A stretch of 64,000 nucleotides of DNA from Gnetum montanum (lineage: Eukaryota; Streptophyta; Gnetopsida; Gnetales; Gnetaceae): assembly GCA_015680685.1 (NCBI GenBank), contig MNCI01022583.1, forward strand, positions 62,450-126,449, read 5' to 3'. The notes beneath the pieces are model-generated. The model saw only the letters and a list, made by a program, of their open reading frames with translations, was not told the origin of the DNA and did no database searches. This document shows, in pieces, positions 25,460 through 37,199 of the stretch; position 1 is the first letter of the stretch, and every line of letters starts with the position of its first letter. The position numbers and the translations under genes are program-made.

Positions 25460-26050
25460 ATGCCAATTTAAAGTCCTGGCAGACTATGAACCCAGTTTAA
25501 AGTCCTAGAAGACTGTGATGTGCTAGTTTATAGTCTTAGCAGACTATTGGATGTTGTGCCATTTTAACATCATGACCCAAGGATGATACTAGTTTAGCGT
25601 CGTAGGCGGATGGTGCGCTGCTAGTTTATAGTCGTAGCGGACTATGAAGAGGCAAACCAGTTTATCGTCTTAGTGGACTCTGGATGCTAGTTTCACATTA
25701 TGGCGAATAGATGCGGCAATTTAGTGTCATATCGGATAGAGCTCTATGGTGTCAATTTATTGTCATGACCCTAGGACATTATGTGGTGCTAGTTTCAAGT
25801 CAATGCCCCAGGACTATTCTATGATATCATTTTTAAGTCATGATGCCAAGACATGTCTGTGGTATTAGGTTTAAGTCATGATGCGAGGACTGTTCTATGG
25901 TATTAGTTTTAAGTCATGATGCCAGGACTTGTCTGTGGTATCAATTTTAAGTCATGATGCTAGGACTGTTCTATGGTATCAATTTTAAGTCATGATGTCA
26001 GGACTTATTTGTGGTATCAGTTTTAAGTCATGATGATAGGATTGGTGCTT
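25460..26050 (+). repeat. Hairpin array A3 of element J
   Basis: The longest and clearest array, about 17 units. Stems include AGTC/GACT (25,461-25,488 and 25,491-25,520), TAGTC/GACTA (25,521-25,550 and 25,620-25,646), CATC/GATG (25,557-25,588), TGTC/GACA (about 25,755-25,790), then repeated TTTTAAGTCATGATGCCAGG followed by ACT in the right half with a longer loop. Lead word CTAGTTTA or ATCAGTTTT. Confidence 0.9.
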
Positions 26051-26194
26051 ACCTTGCTTGTGTAAGGTGTGATGCTGCATGCGTGGTCATGCTGTGTGTC
26101 TATAAGATCCTACAAAAATTGGCTAGAAAGAAAACAAAATCAAGCAATAGCTATTGTAAATAGAGTTAAAATGTGAATGAAAGAAAAGCAACGT

Positions 26195-26252
26195 GTGGTA
26201 GTTTTAGGCTGTTCCGGGACATAAGCTAGTTTAAGGCCTCTTCGGTCCATGT
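26195..26252 (+). repeat. Remnant of hairpin array A1 of element J
   Basis: Two units (GGTAGTTTTAGGCTGTTCC.. and GCTAGTTTAAGGCCTCTTCGG..) next to the protease end. The antisense gene that follows A1 in F and G is absent here, so the deletion border lies just left of this remnant. Confidence 0.6.
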
Positions 26253-26639
26253 GTTTTTGTAGTTTTATGTTTTTTAAACAATGTGTAAACCAAGTTGACG
26301 AATGTGTAAACAAAGCAAAATGTGTGATAAGTGAACAACCAAAATGTAAATACATAGGCTAGTGTAATGTAAAAAAAAGTAAAAATGCATGGCAACTGAA
26401 GGCAAAGGTAGGCAGACACCCACATTTATGGCCAAGGGAAAGTATTGGTCATATAGTTTGCTTCCTAACCAGACATGGATTAGGGAGCATGCAAGGCTTA
26501 GGATCCTCTAGGGGGGCTGTTGGCTTCAGCCACTCATTTAGGTGTGTTAGCCTTAGGCGTTGCATTGGTTACCATAGGTGTACCACCAAGAAACTCTTCT
26601 TCCAAAACCTGCACCATGTTTATGTCGTGGATAGTTGAA

Positions 26640-27322
26640 GAGGAAGCGTTATCACCATGGATGATAACTTGACCACCTTCGTATGGAAGGTGGATTTCTT
26701 AGTGGATGGGAGAGGAGATCACCCTTAGTTGTGCTAGCCAAGGCCTACCTAAAATCATGTTGTAGTCTGGCATCTTGTCAACGACTGTAAAGTTTGCAAA
26801 TGTGGGGTGTTGGTCCCCTATCATGAAGGCGATGTGGATTGTGCCATTAATGGCTATGCATGCTCCATTAAAGAAGTTCAAAGACTCGATTTCGGTCGAT
26901 TGAATGTTGTGTGTTAGGCCTAGTCATTCGACGATAGAGTGTGCAACAACATTTTTTGCTGTCCCATCATTGATGTGTACTCTAGTGCTTACACTAGTGC
27001 TTAACAATGCATGTGTGACCTCCCCTCATGCGAGGTTGACTTTGACTGCATCATTGCGAAAGGCTAAGGTTGCTGAACCCAATTATAGTGGTGTAGGAGG
27101 CAGCATTGTTGCATGGATGGATGCCTCATTTGTAGGGATGTCCTCTGTAACAAGAATGGAGGTCAAGATCTTGGCCAATGCTTGGCAGTGAGTAGATGAG
27201 GTCATGACCAGGTCGTACAAGCTCAACATCATGTTCTTTTGCTTGAGCATTTTTTTTACCTGGGTTAGTGCAACTACAAAATCCTTGTCATTGGTTGTTA
27301 TGTTGGCCTTAATTTCCTCCAT
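26640..27322 (-). pseudogene. Protease and preceding linker of J
   Basis: Minus strand. 27,083-27,322 matches the pre-protease linker of G and F (FVVALTQVKKMLKQKNMML; G has FLDALSQVRLALKQKNTTL). Near 26,950 the active-site region reads VHINDGTA, so the catalytic Asp has become Asn; then 26,699-26,881 reads MILGRPWLAQLRVISSPIH, the conserved protease tail. Frames are broken between these blocks. Confidence 0.75.
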
Positions 27323-27559
27323 GTGGCTTGAGAGATAAATCTCTCGTGGAGGGGACTCGAGCTTGGTTTGTTTGGTCTACTTGGGGGTAGGGACCCCAGT
27401 GTTTAGTTATTGTTTTCTAGTTCTAGCCTTTTCTTTGGCCATGGGGGTTGCGAGGTGTTTTTTTGTCCTCTTGTGTTGCCATTTGGTGGACCTACCTAGG
27501 TTGCTAGTGGGGCCAACTCTCGAGGGAGGATGGATCAAGATGTTGCCCACTGTTGGACT

Positions 27560-28363
27560 TCAGGTAGGTGAGGGGCCATCACGTTGTGGCCCCCTTATGA
27601 TAAAGGGTGGCTTAGGTGGAGTTTTTATAGGGGTTGTTGTGTGGCTAACTTGTTGTGAAACCTTGATGATGAAAGGTTTCTTAGAGGTTTTCGTTGCCAC
27701 GTCATGCCAGTTTAACATCTTAGCTGACGAGTTATGCCAGTTTAACATCTTAGCAGACAAGTTACACCAGTTTAACATATTAGCGGATAATTTTTGTGGA
27801 ACCTTGACCACAGAGGATGTTGTGGGTGCCTGAGGTAGCACTTTGAAAACAAAGGGAGACCTCTTTCTTGTGGAGGCTACGGGGACCTTTGCCTTGTTGG
27901 GAGGCACACGGATCACAGAAGGTTGTTGCACAGGTTTTGGCTTACCACCTATGCTAATTGAGTTTATGACATAGGAGGCATCTTCTGTGTTGGATTGACT
28001 CACCATGTTGATCGCTAATTGACCTTGTTCTATCATTCTCTACAGGTCATCTTGCAAGGCACAACAGTTTTCTATACTCTGACTAGCTAATTGATGGTAA
28101 TGATATTATTGGTCCAACTTAAAATGTTGTGGGACCAGGGGCTCATTTGGTACTGCTAATGTGAGGTTCCTTAGTACTTCACCATACCTATAATGTTTTT
28201 GGCAGGTAATCGCCAACCCATGTTTGTGTTGGATTTGCCCAGCTTTCAAGAGTTGCTCCAGTACTTCAGAGGGTTGCATCCGTAGTGGTGTATACTTTGA
28301 GTGGTCCTTGCATTGAAAGTTGGGCTTTGGGGTGGCCCCTGCCGATGTAGGTGAGTTGGCACC
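27560..28363 (-). pseudogene. gag C-terminal half of J (left piece)
   Basis: Minus strand. Near 28,290-28,320 PNFQCKDHSKYTPL matches F gag (PNFECKDHLKYTP). Then the Tat-type Cys/His block (YHYHQLA..SIENCCALQDDL) and GQLAI..YVINSISIGGKPKP follow, before a Pro/Lys/Val-rich linker. The piece starts exactly at the F LTR border; the other half of this gag is at 48,692-49,900 beyond F. It carries an insertion of three hairpin-array units (27,703-27,795). Confidence 0.75.
27703..27795 (+). repeat. Three hairpin-array units inside the J gag-protease linker frame
   Basis: Three 30-nt units ATGCCAGTTTAACATCTTAGC.., differing at a few bases. As 30 is a multiple of 3, the minus-strand gag frame stays open and gains three SAKMLNWHN-like peptides. 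F has nothing like this at the same place. The stems (CATC..GACG/GACA) are imperfect. Confidence 0.8.
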
Positions 28364-29846
28364 TAAAACACCCTAAAAAATGTGGGGTCATCCTTGCTTC
28401 ACCAAGCTCTTGCAATTCGTGCAGCACTACGGTAGTTCATCAGGAGGAGAACGTTCTGAGTTCAGGCTAGCTAGTTCAGAAAATTTTCTACTTTGAGCAT
28501 GGACAGGTTTTGTGTCATCCTGCTTTTCCACCAGCCGATAGCCTACTCAGAAACGATGTGCGGAAGTGGTAGTAGCACTCTGGATGTGCAAAAAATAGTT
28601 TGGCAAGTTCTAAGTCACGAAGTCTGCTACGCTATGCCTCGTAGTGTAGCAAACTTTAGAAGAAAATGGCAGAACGAAGTGCTACTCTACATAGCATACC
28701 ATGGCAACGGCTTCAACACCATTCCCCTCAACCAATTTCAAGTTCTTCAACGATGTTCCTTTCCATCAGGAAGTGGTGGACCATGTCTGCTGCTATGCTA
28801 GGATGAGCTACATGGTGTAGCGAGGTGTAGCAATCCTATAGAAGGGATAGAAGGTAGCTCAAAGGGCAGAATCAGCAAAGCTCACAAGACTTTCATCGCA
28901 GAAGATGAAGTTTGCAAATCAGCAAAACTTTCATGACTAAGGCCAGTTGCTACGCTACGTTATGCTACGTAGCATAGCATAGCGTAGCAAGCAACATATG
29001 TGTAGCAAAACGTGTGACAAAGCGCTACGCTACACCAAGCATGTTACACTGTAAAGCATAGCAACACATGTGGGTGGTTGTGCGACATCAATGCACTTCA
29101 CCTAATCAGACCGTTGACACACATCTCCAGATGATGATAGTGCAATTATGACATGGCAGGCTCGTAGTTATTGCATGACAGGTTCACATTACAACAGTCT
29201 TGTAGGTCTAACGATCATACATGGCGTGAGTGGCACTGGCATGTCAACGCGTGCCCTTTGGTCCTATAAATACCCAGCAGACAGCATGCAAAGAAGTTGG
29301 CATTTTTTAAAAAAGAACAGCATTCAAGGGGTGAGAACTTTTTGAATTTTGAAAACTTCTCTCCTCTCTGGCATTGTGACATCAAGCATTATGAGCTCTC
29401 TGTTTGACACTGCAAACAATTAGCATTTTTAGCTGATAGTCTGTTCCACCCTTCTTCTACCACCTTGGTAGAATTCTTGCATTATCAACACCTAAGTCCA
29501 CACCCAAGCGCATAGTCTATTTTGCTCTACATGTCCTAGTTACTCTTAGGATCTCTGCACTTCATCACACTGTGCAATCGACTATATCCATCTTGACAAA
29601 GAAAGTATGTAGCTTCAGAGCAGTGCATGTTTCTAACTACACTTTACTTTATTTCTTTCCTGTTGTCCCGTTTGCATTAATTTTTTCTGTTTCATTCACT
29701 TTCAAGCATTATTTCGCATTTCCATTCCATCTCAAAGGTACACATTGTAAAAGGCTATATTGATGTCGACGTAAGTCCCTGCTTGCACGTGCTCTGCACC
29801 TCAGCTCGCACAGACGTAAATGTGACACCCTATTGTGGTTGTTACA
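28364..29846 (+). repeat. 5' LTR of element F
   Basis: Starts TAAAACACCC (TG decayed to TA; the 3' copy has TGAAACACCC). It probably ends ..TTGTTACA at 29,846, by analogy with J (..CAGTACA followed by a few bases and a TGGTG-type primer site). Palindromic GCTACGTAGC/GCTACGCTACG words cluster at 28,620-28,645, 28,785-28,835 and 28,945-29,065. A GACGTAAGTCCC splice-donor-like word ends the part shared with the 3' LTR (29,780). Confidence 0.85.
29264..29272 (+). promoter_or_regulatory. TATA box of F 5' LTR
   Basis: CTATAAATA in GGTCCTATAAATACCCAGC. The 3' LTR keeps it at 48,150-48,158. Transcription of F would start about 30 bases further on. Confidence 0.75.
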
Positions 29847-29852
29847 CCTTGT

Positions 29853-29868
29853 GTGGTGTAGATCGGTT
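29853..29868 (+). promoter_or_regulatory. Candidate primer-binding site of F
   Basis: TGGTGTAGATCGG seven bases after the proposed LTR end, comparable to TGGTGCTAGAAGGAAGG in J. Too decayed to name the tRNA. Confidence 0.3.
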
Positions 29869-29999
29869 TCCTCGATGGTTCCTCTGGAATCCGGCAAAAT
29901 GTAAAGATTCTTCTTCACTATTTTTTCCAATTTTCCTATTCGTTTGCACTCTTTGGCACAACTTTTACGCTTTCTTTTTGCATAATTACCTTCTTAACG

Positions 30000-32540
30000 A
30001 TGGCTTTTTCAACTACCGCTACTAATTCCTTCAACGTAGAAGCTCCCTTCAATGTTGAAGTTCCCGTCACGGTTCAAGGCACTATTGGTGCCGAACAACC
30101 GCCGAATCTAACGTTGGAAGCATGTCAATCTCTCAGAATCCAAAATCAGGGACCTGAGGAACTAGCCCAACAACACAGGCATTACAGTTTTCTTTGTGCA
30201 AAGGTGCAAGCTAATTTGCCCTTAGATTTACACAAACTTGAAGAAAAACATAGCTTCGAGTTCACCTACTGCAATGGGAAGGAATTCATTCCCGCTCCTG
30301 GCGTTTCATTATCTTTAACACAAGCGTATCAAAGGTTGCTGGATCAATTAATCCAGTTAGCTAGGCTTAGGGAGCAACAGGACACTGCATCCAACTAGGA
30401 TGACACCTTTCAAGATGGACAGAAGGAACTTGATTCCCAATCTAAGGAGGGAGGTCAAACCAACCCCATTCCTATCCTACCTACCTAGTCCTTCTGGGCC
30501 AACCCATTATCTATCACCACTCCCTTTGCCATCACGCCTACACTTCAGTAGCCTACAACTGCAATGGCAATGGGTAGCCATGCGACATTCTCAGCGTATC
30601 ATTGCCCTTATTCCCCTATTACGTTCGTAGCAACTATTCCCCAACAAACTATTTATCAGCACATTCCTGCAGTGTGTAATATGCTTATTATGGCTACCCT
30701 ACCGCATGTTCGCACTAACACCTACTTTGCAACCACACATAACTTCCATGCCAATTCCTACATACGCATCTATTCCATCCATTGTGGTAGGCCCCGACCC
30801 GTCCACATGGTGGACCCCGTTCACTTCTTCATCTATTCTACGACCATCGTAGATGTCTCACTATGTTCGCCCTCAGACCTACACAAGCCTGCAAATGATA
30901 CATCCTAGCACGGGGCCATGGTCTGTCTTACTAGTGACCCAAACAGTCTATCTGGTGGCTCAACCCACTATTACTACTCCGACAGTACCACCCACCAGAC
31001 GGTGGACAACGTAAGTAGCACCTTTAGTGAGGGTGGCCCCAACAACACTGCCGATGAGTCAGCCCGCCACCGCCACCATGCCATGTGTGGGAGCTACCAC
31101 TGCAGTCCCTTAACTATCCACAATGTCACTAGGTCTGGACCAAGCATTTCAGCTCATCTAGACCCTCACTGAGGAAATAAAATGCCTCAAAGCTGTTGGG
31201 TCCAACATGGTACAAGTCATGGACTTTTATCAGGATGACCCTATCAACCCTACAATCCATGCTTTAATGTTACCCCCTGGGATGTCTCTCCTGCACTTCC
31301 AAAGTACAATGAGGAGGGAGATCCCAACGCGCATCTTGTCACCTTCAGGTTTGAGTCTTTACTATTGCAATAATGGCCACATATGATCATTCACGTTTTC
31401 ACCATGTCCCTAACTGGGAAAGCCCTAGATTGGTACTGCACGTTTTCACACTCATCCATTTCAACTCTGGAAGAGCTCCTAACCTAGTTTGTGACATGCT
31501 TCAAGTACAACTTGAAGCCAGAAACCACACTGGATCAATTGATGATCGTGAAATAAGACGCGCTAGAACCAGTCCAAAAATTCATTCAATGTTGGAGCAC
31601 ACCCCTTAACAAAATCTGCGAGCCCATTGCAAAGGCTCACTTGCTGGCCTTCTTTAAGGATGCAATAAACAACTTCATCAGGTCCAAACTGTACTATCTT
31701 GCTCCTCGCTCTCTTAGTCAGGCTTTCGCTCAAACTAAGAGCATACAGGATGTGGCCAAGGCAAGCAAAGACCCAGCCTACATCACTTACAAGAGCACCT
31801 TTGCAAATAAGGACAAAGATAAGGCCCCAACAACCACAGTGGCCACTGTGACAACTGAGGCCAAGCCCAAACCTAGTAGTAGCAGTAGCAAGAATAACAA
31901 GAAATCGGCCATACATGTCGCTAACCCTACGCCCAAACTAGGCCAAGCACTGCAACCTGCTGCACCTACGCCTGAGACATTTGCATATACCAAACCCAAC
32001 TTTGAGTGCAAAGATCACTTGAAATACACCCCCTGCCTCTCAAACCTTCAAAACTCCTGAAGCAACTGTTGGTAGCAAGGTACATCCAACACAATCATAT
32101 GTCAGAAGAAGCAAACGCAAGACATCAACACTACTGCCAGCTCCTTAGGGATCCCTCTTTGGCCCTACCCAATGAGCCTCCAGTCCCTACGGATTTTAGG
32201 CTAGACAAGTTTTGTGACTACCACTAACTATGTAGTCACACTATGGATTATTGTCTGTCATTGCAGAATGACATCCAAAGATTAATCGATCTAGGGAAGT
32301 TGGTGCTGGACGAAAGAAACCCAGTACACCCTAAAAATCAATCTATGTATTTCTACATAGATCCCCTTAATGCCAATAATTCCAGTTACGTAATCAACAC
32401 CATCAGCATTGACAATGATCCTAGGCCACCCTTCCAACCATTTGTGATCTGTGTGCCTCAGCGTAGTGCACCAGTACCACCAAAGGTTGGTCCGAGCTCG
32501 CAGCCGTCCTTCATCCTGAAAGTTCCACCATAGGCATCCA
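30000..32540 (+). pseudogene. gag of element F
   Basis: The start ATG at 30,000 stands in AACGATGGC, a good plant initiation context, 130 bases after the primer site. The first 132 codons are open; the same frame then resumes after single stops near 30,396 and 30,486 up to about 30,790. Capsid-like sequence lies near 31,580-31,760 (FIQCWSTPLNKICEPI, then FIRSKLYYLAPRSLSQAF), matched by J gag. Near 31,990 is PNFECKDHLKYTP, and near 32,205-32,270 the Tat-type block FCDYH.LCSHTMDYC. A linker NQSMYFYIDPLN to 32,533 precedes protease. At least three frameshifts are needed. Gag forms the particle; this copy cannot make it whole. Confidence 0.8.
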
Positions 32541-32875
32541 TCTTTGCACCACCTATTGGTGAGGCCACGTGGCCCTGTCAGTTAACACCTCTAGCACCAT
32601 TCATCATCAAAGGTCTGACGTCTTCAACAACCCCTATCTTCTACACTAGAATTGAACAACCTCCTCACCCCACAAGGCGAGAAGCTTACTGGTCGAGCGA
32701 GACATCGAAGGAAAGTACCGTCAAGGGTATCCCCAAGCCTATGCCTTCATCCCTTGCATTTGCACCTTCTTCACCAAAGATGAAGGTTGACACGATTATG
32801 CAACCTGTACCACATGGTCGACAGGGATCTGGACCCAAATCCGAGGCTACCTCTCCTCGGGAGATTTATCTTCTG

Positions 32876-33670
32876 GGATGAATCGAAGAGGAGGAAAGTG
32901 TCACACAAGTGGGCATCCAAGGCCTTCTAGATGCCCTCACCTAGGTCAAGCAAGCTCTAAAGCAGAAAAATGCTACATCGAGTTTGTACAACCAAATCAT
33001 GACATCTGCACCCCACCGAGAAGCTCTAGTTCGCATATTAACGGCGATTTTGGTCGACAAAAACATGCCAGCAAAAGAGGAAGCGATCAACTCAATAATG
33101 CTTTCCTCTATACCCGCAGAGCCTATGCCATCCCAATTAACTTTCCGTAATGACACCATTAGGGAAGATCCTAAAGAGGGGAAAGTGACTATGGCGCCTC
33201 TCTTCATCACAATTCTTGTCAGCCAACACTGGATCCAAAGGGTACACATTGATGATGGGGCCACAACAAACTTCATTTCCTTTCCCATTGTGGATAAGTT
33301 AGGATTGGTCGACTAGATCAAACCAACGATGACATTGTGTCTGAGGTCCTTCAATGGGGCACGCGTCCTGGTGAAAGGCACAATTCACGTAAACTTCATA
33401 GCAGGGGATCAGTTCCCCACAAATGCAAAGTTCATCGTAGTCAAAGAAATGCCTAGGTTTAACCTGATCTTGGGAAGATCATGGTTAGCATAACTTAGGG
33501 TTGTCTCCTCGCCTATACACCAGGAAATCCACTTACCATATGCAAATAGGGAGGTGGTGATCCATGGTGACGAAGTGGAAATGCAATCAATCAGCAACGT
33601 AAACATGGAACACAGCTCAGAGGTTACGACCTCTAAGAATGAAGCACTTGTTCATGCATGCATTAATCAT
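32876..33670 (+). pseudogene. Aspartic protease region of F
   Basis: 32,984-33,316 is open and reads the pre-protease linker, then QRVHIDDGATTNFISFPIVD, the active site in the family's DDGA form. After a stop at 33,314 it continues FNGARVLVKGTIHVNF, GDQFPTNAKFIVV and LILGRSWLA, then a stop, then LRVVSSPIHQEIHLPYA. Two or three point stops only, so it is one of the better kept parts of F. The protein-coding match ends near 33,670, before array A1. Confidence 0.8.
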
Positions 33671-33904
33671 TCAATGGAAGGATTGGCTTAGCAAAAATGC
33701 ATGGGTCGAGTTACCCTTCCAAGCGGAGGACAACGATGTGAACAAGTGCCCTAGCGAAACACCTCAGCCTTACGTTCCGATCAACCCATGATGGATCAGG
33801 AAGCAACTACGCATTGCGTAGCAACCCTACTATTTCCTGCCAAGCTTCCATCCCTTGTACATTCATCATTTTCTCGCCTTGTTAGTATGCCATCCTTTTA
33901 GCAT

Positions 33905-34165
33905 GCTACGCTAATGGCTCGAAGTGTCCTAAAACTATCATCACCATTGTTTGCTTTGTTAACGTATTATCTCTTTTGGGCAATGGCCTGGAATGGCCTA
34001 AAACTAGCATTGTTGCTTTTTTCTCTTTACCCTTTTAGCATGTTACGTAATGGCCTTAAATGGCCTAAAACTAGCATTGTTTCTTTTCATTTTGACATGT
34101 TGCACAATGGCCCGAAATGGCCCAAAACTAGCAATGGCCTGAGATGGCCTAAAACTAGGATACAA
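33905..34165 (-). repeat. Hairpin array A1 of element F
   Basis: Five or more units read on the minus strand as CTAGTTTTAGGCCATTTCAGG..; plus-strand cores AATGGCCTGGAATGGCC, AATGGCCTTAAATGGCC and AATGGCCCGAAATGGCC. The arms are GGCC/GGCC. Orientation is opposite to gag-pol and the same as the neighbouring antisense gene. Confidence 0.85.
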
Positions 34166-36144
34166 GAGCACAAAAAATTTACATAGTACACAAGTTAACA
34201 TAAAATCAGTTTCTTTTCTGAAGTTTTCATTTCATTTAAAGTTTTTGCCTATTGGCAATGTTTGAAAAATTTTCAAAAAAAAATTTCAAAATTTCAACAT
34301 TTCAAAATGTGTAAAATTTTGAAAAAAAAAATCCCATGCTATGATGGGGTGTCTCCGTTTGCATCTCCTTCACCACTTTCCTTTGCTTCATCTGCTTGTG
34401 GATCATCTACCCCCGCATTGCCTTTTGCCAATTCTTCATTCCCTCCCTCCACGAGTCTTGCACCCTCATCGGGAGCCTGCGTCGCTTGAATGAAGTAGTC
34501 AGCTAGGGAAATAACTGTAACAAACATAAGTTGTAGCATAGCATGAGCATCTACCCATTAAAGCAACTAACCTGAGAGGAGCTTGCATCAGTCTCAAGAG
34601 GTATTCGATCTAGACCAAGCCTGAGGTGACAACAAATCTCCTTTGTTGTAATGTCCATCCAACGCCTATCGCTAGGTTTAGTACTCACAGCAGTAGCTTT
34701 CTCCCTTCCAAGGTCATCCAGTTTAGAGGTTCTAGGGAAAGGGAGGTAGTTGCAGTCTCTCCTATAGGAAGGTCCACTTTCAAGTCAGGAGATTCCGTGA
34801 CCTTCACCTACTCTTTAAACTTAGCATAGGCCTCAGAAGCGCCGATGGCATTCACGAATGCTTCATACGTGAATGCCTCCACAGTAGCATCTTTGTACAG
34901 TGTTTGATGGGTGTCGTTCTCTAGCTTGTATGCATGTTTGTGGTTTCTCTAGATTCGCTCCCATTCGAAGACTTTGGCACTGATATCTTTCATATCCTGA
35001 CACTTCTGGGCTAGCAAATCCATCTGCATTTGTTGTTCGACTATGTTGCAGGTGGACTCAACATTCTGGTGAACAACAATCCAAAACCTGGCATACTCAT
35101 CTATAGCCCTCTTACAATCAACAGTGTTAGGGTTACGGTTTATGAGGAAGTCAACCCTTGACCTGAGATTCTCCACCTCAGAGGCCAGCTCAGCCTATCT
35201 TTGCTTAGCCCTATGAGTCCATTTCCACAGGTCCTCATTGGTGTACATTCCCACAAAGAGTGTTCCGAGTGCAAGATGCAACTGTGAGCCTCGTCAAACA
35301 CGTGACGAGTCACCTCGGTCATGTCAAGTGAGAGTGTAGGCACAACGCCAACTTTCATGGGTCGAGCAGGTTCCATTTGAGCCGAGAGGCTGCATTAACA
35401 TGAAGAGCGTAGCAATCATGTTAACATAGCAAAATCAACGAACTCAAAATCTTTTAGCAAAACAACATAAGAACATTTAATACTGCCACTTACTCATGCC
35501 AAGGTCTACCTACTAAAGGCATCTGATCATGTCGTCAACAAGTTCTTGCACGAGGGTAAACTTGTCAGGGACCTTGGCCCATGACTCTGCACGAATCAGA
35601 GGGAGTCCCGTGGCATCAGCAGTAGCACCTGTTACATGATTAAGCATGTCAGCAATGGCCAAAATGAACTATGAAAAGGCAGACATCTCACCAACTCACT
35701 AGTGCCCGACTACGGTCTTTCTTCTTGTTGAGGCAAGATGATTGTGGTAGCTGTTGGCGACCATTTGGGACGCGACCGCCAACGAGTGTCCTCGAACAAG
35801 ATTTAGGTGCCTACTGGTCTCTGGAAACACCAAGGCCCAGATACCTCCAAATAAACTTAGTAGTTAATGTGAGTATATGTGTGTCCTGTTGCGACATGCG
35901 GTTGTGAGAAATGTAACGATTGTGTTGCGTGTAAACTACAAATGACTTACTTTAAAGAGATTCAGCCAACTTTGCCCAATACTGTGAGTTGTTAAAAAAT
36001 TTCTATTTTGTTCAACTGCCTAGTCTACGCAGTCCTTATAATACCTACTTGTAACAAATAAAATTTTGCAAAAACATTTGAGCACAACTCCGCAATCTAC
36101 TCCTAATTTTCCCCAGAGAAAGAGAGTTCCACAAGAAAACTAGA

Positions 36145-36966
36145 NNNNNNNNNNNNNNNNNNNNNNNNNNNNNNNNNNNNNNNNNNNNNNNNNNNNNNNN
36201 NNNNNNNNNNNNNNNNNNNNNNNNNNNNNNNNNNNNNNNNNNNNNNNNNNNNNNNNNNNNNNNNNNNNNNNNNNNNNNNNNNNNNNNNNNNNNNNNNNNN
36301 NNNNNNNNNNNNNNNNNNNNNNNNNNNNNNNNNNNNNNNNNNNNNNNNNNNNNNNNNNNNNNNNNNNNNNNNNNNNNNNNNNNNNNNNNNNNNNNNNNNN
36401 NNNNNNNNNNNNNNNNNNNNNNNNNNNNNNNNNNNNNNNNNNNNNNNNNNNNNNNNNNNNNNNNNNNNNNNNNNNNNNNNNNNNNNNNNNNNNNNNNNNN
36501 NNNNNNNNNNNNNNNNNNNNNNNNNNNNNNNNNNNNNNNNNNNNNNNNNNNNNNNNNNNNNNNNNNNNNNNNNNNNNNNNNNNNNNNNNNNNNNNNNNNN
36601 NNNNNNNNNNNNNNNNNNNNNNNNNNNNNNNNNNNNNNNNNNNNNNNNNNNNNNNNNNNNNNNNNNNNNNNNNNNNNNNNNNNNNNNNNNNNNNNNNNNN
36701 NNNNNNNNNNNNNNNNNNNNNNNNNNNNNNNNNNNNNNNNNNNNNNNNNNNNNNNNNNNNNNNNNNNNNNNNNNNNNNNNNNNNNNNNNNNNNNNNNNNN
36801 NNNNNNNNNNNNNNNNNNNNNNNNNNNNNNNNNNNNNNNNNNNNNNNNNNNNNNNNNNNNNNNNNNNNNNNNNNNNNNNNNNNNNNNNNNNNNNNNNNNN
36901 NNNNNNNNNNNNNNNNNNNNNNNNNNNNNNNNNNNNNNNNNNNNNNNNNNNNNNNNNNNNNNNNNN
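36145..36966. other. Assembly gap of 822 N
   Basis: Unknown sequence. It lies inside the piece that interrupts antisense gene b, so the size of F is only as good as the gap estimate. Frames running through the gap are meaningless. Confidence 0.99.
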
Positions 36967-37199
36967 AATTTTGGGTGGTTTCAACCACCAAAGAGATAAA
37001 AATGCTGCATCTAACATGTGGCCTTGGTGGTTACAAACATCATGGATTAAGGCTAGGAAGTTACAACTTCCACATAAAGTTACAATTATATAAATAAAAG
37101 CTATAGTTGTAAATGTCCATAAATCCTTTTCCTTTTTCTTAAATCATTATATATGTATTTGAAAAATTAGTCTCCTTTTGTCGTCAAATCAAAACTGTA

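Noticed and set aside
25460-26050. Possible CRISPR array
   Set aside because: Units repeat at short, uneven spacing with variable stems and no unique spacers, in plant DNA without cas genes; the hairpin-array reading fits better.
27363-27833. 156-codon plus-strand frame
   Set aside because: Shadow of the minus-strand gag-protease linker of J, which matches F and G.
36103-37017. Open frames of about 300 codons across the gap
   Set aside because: Almost entirely N; no protein can be inferred.
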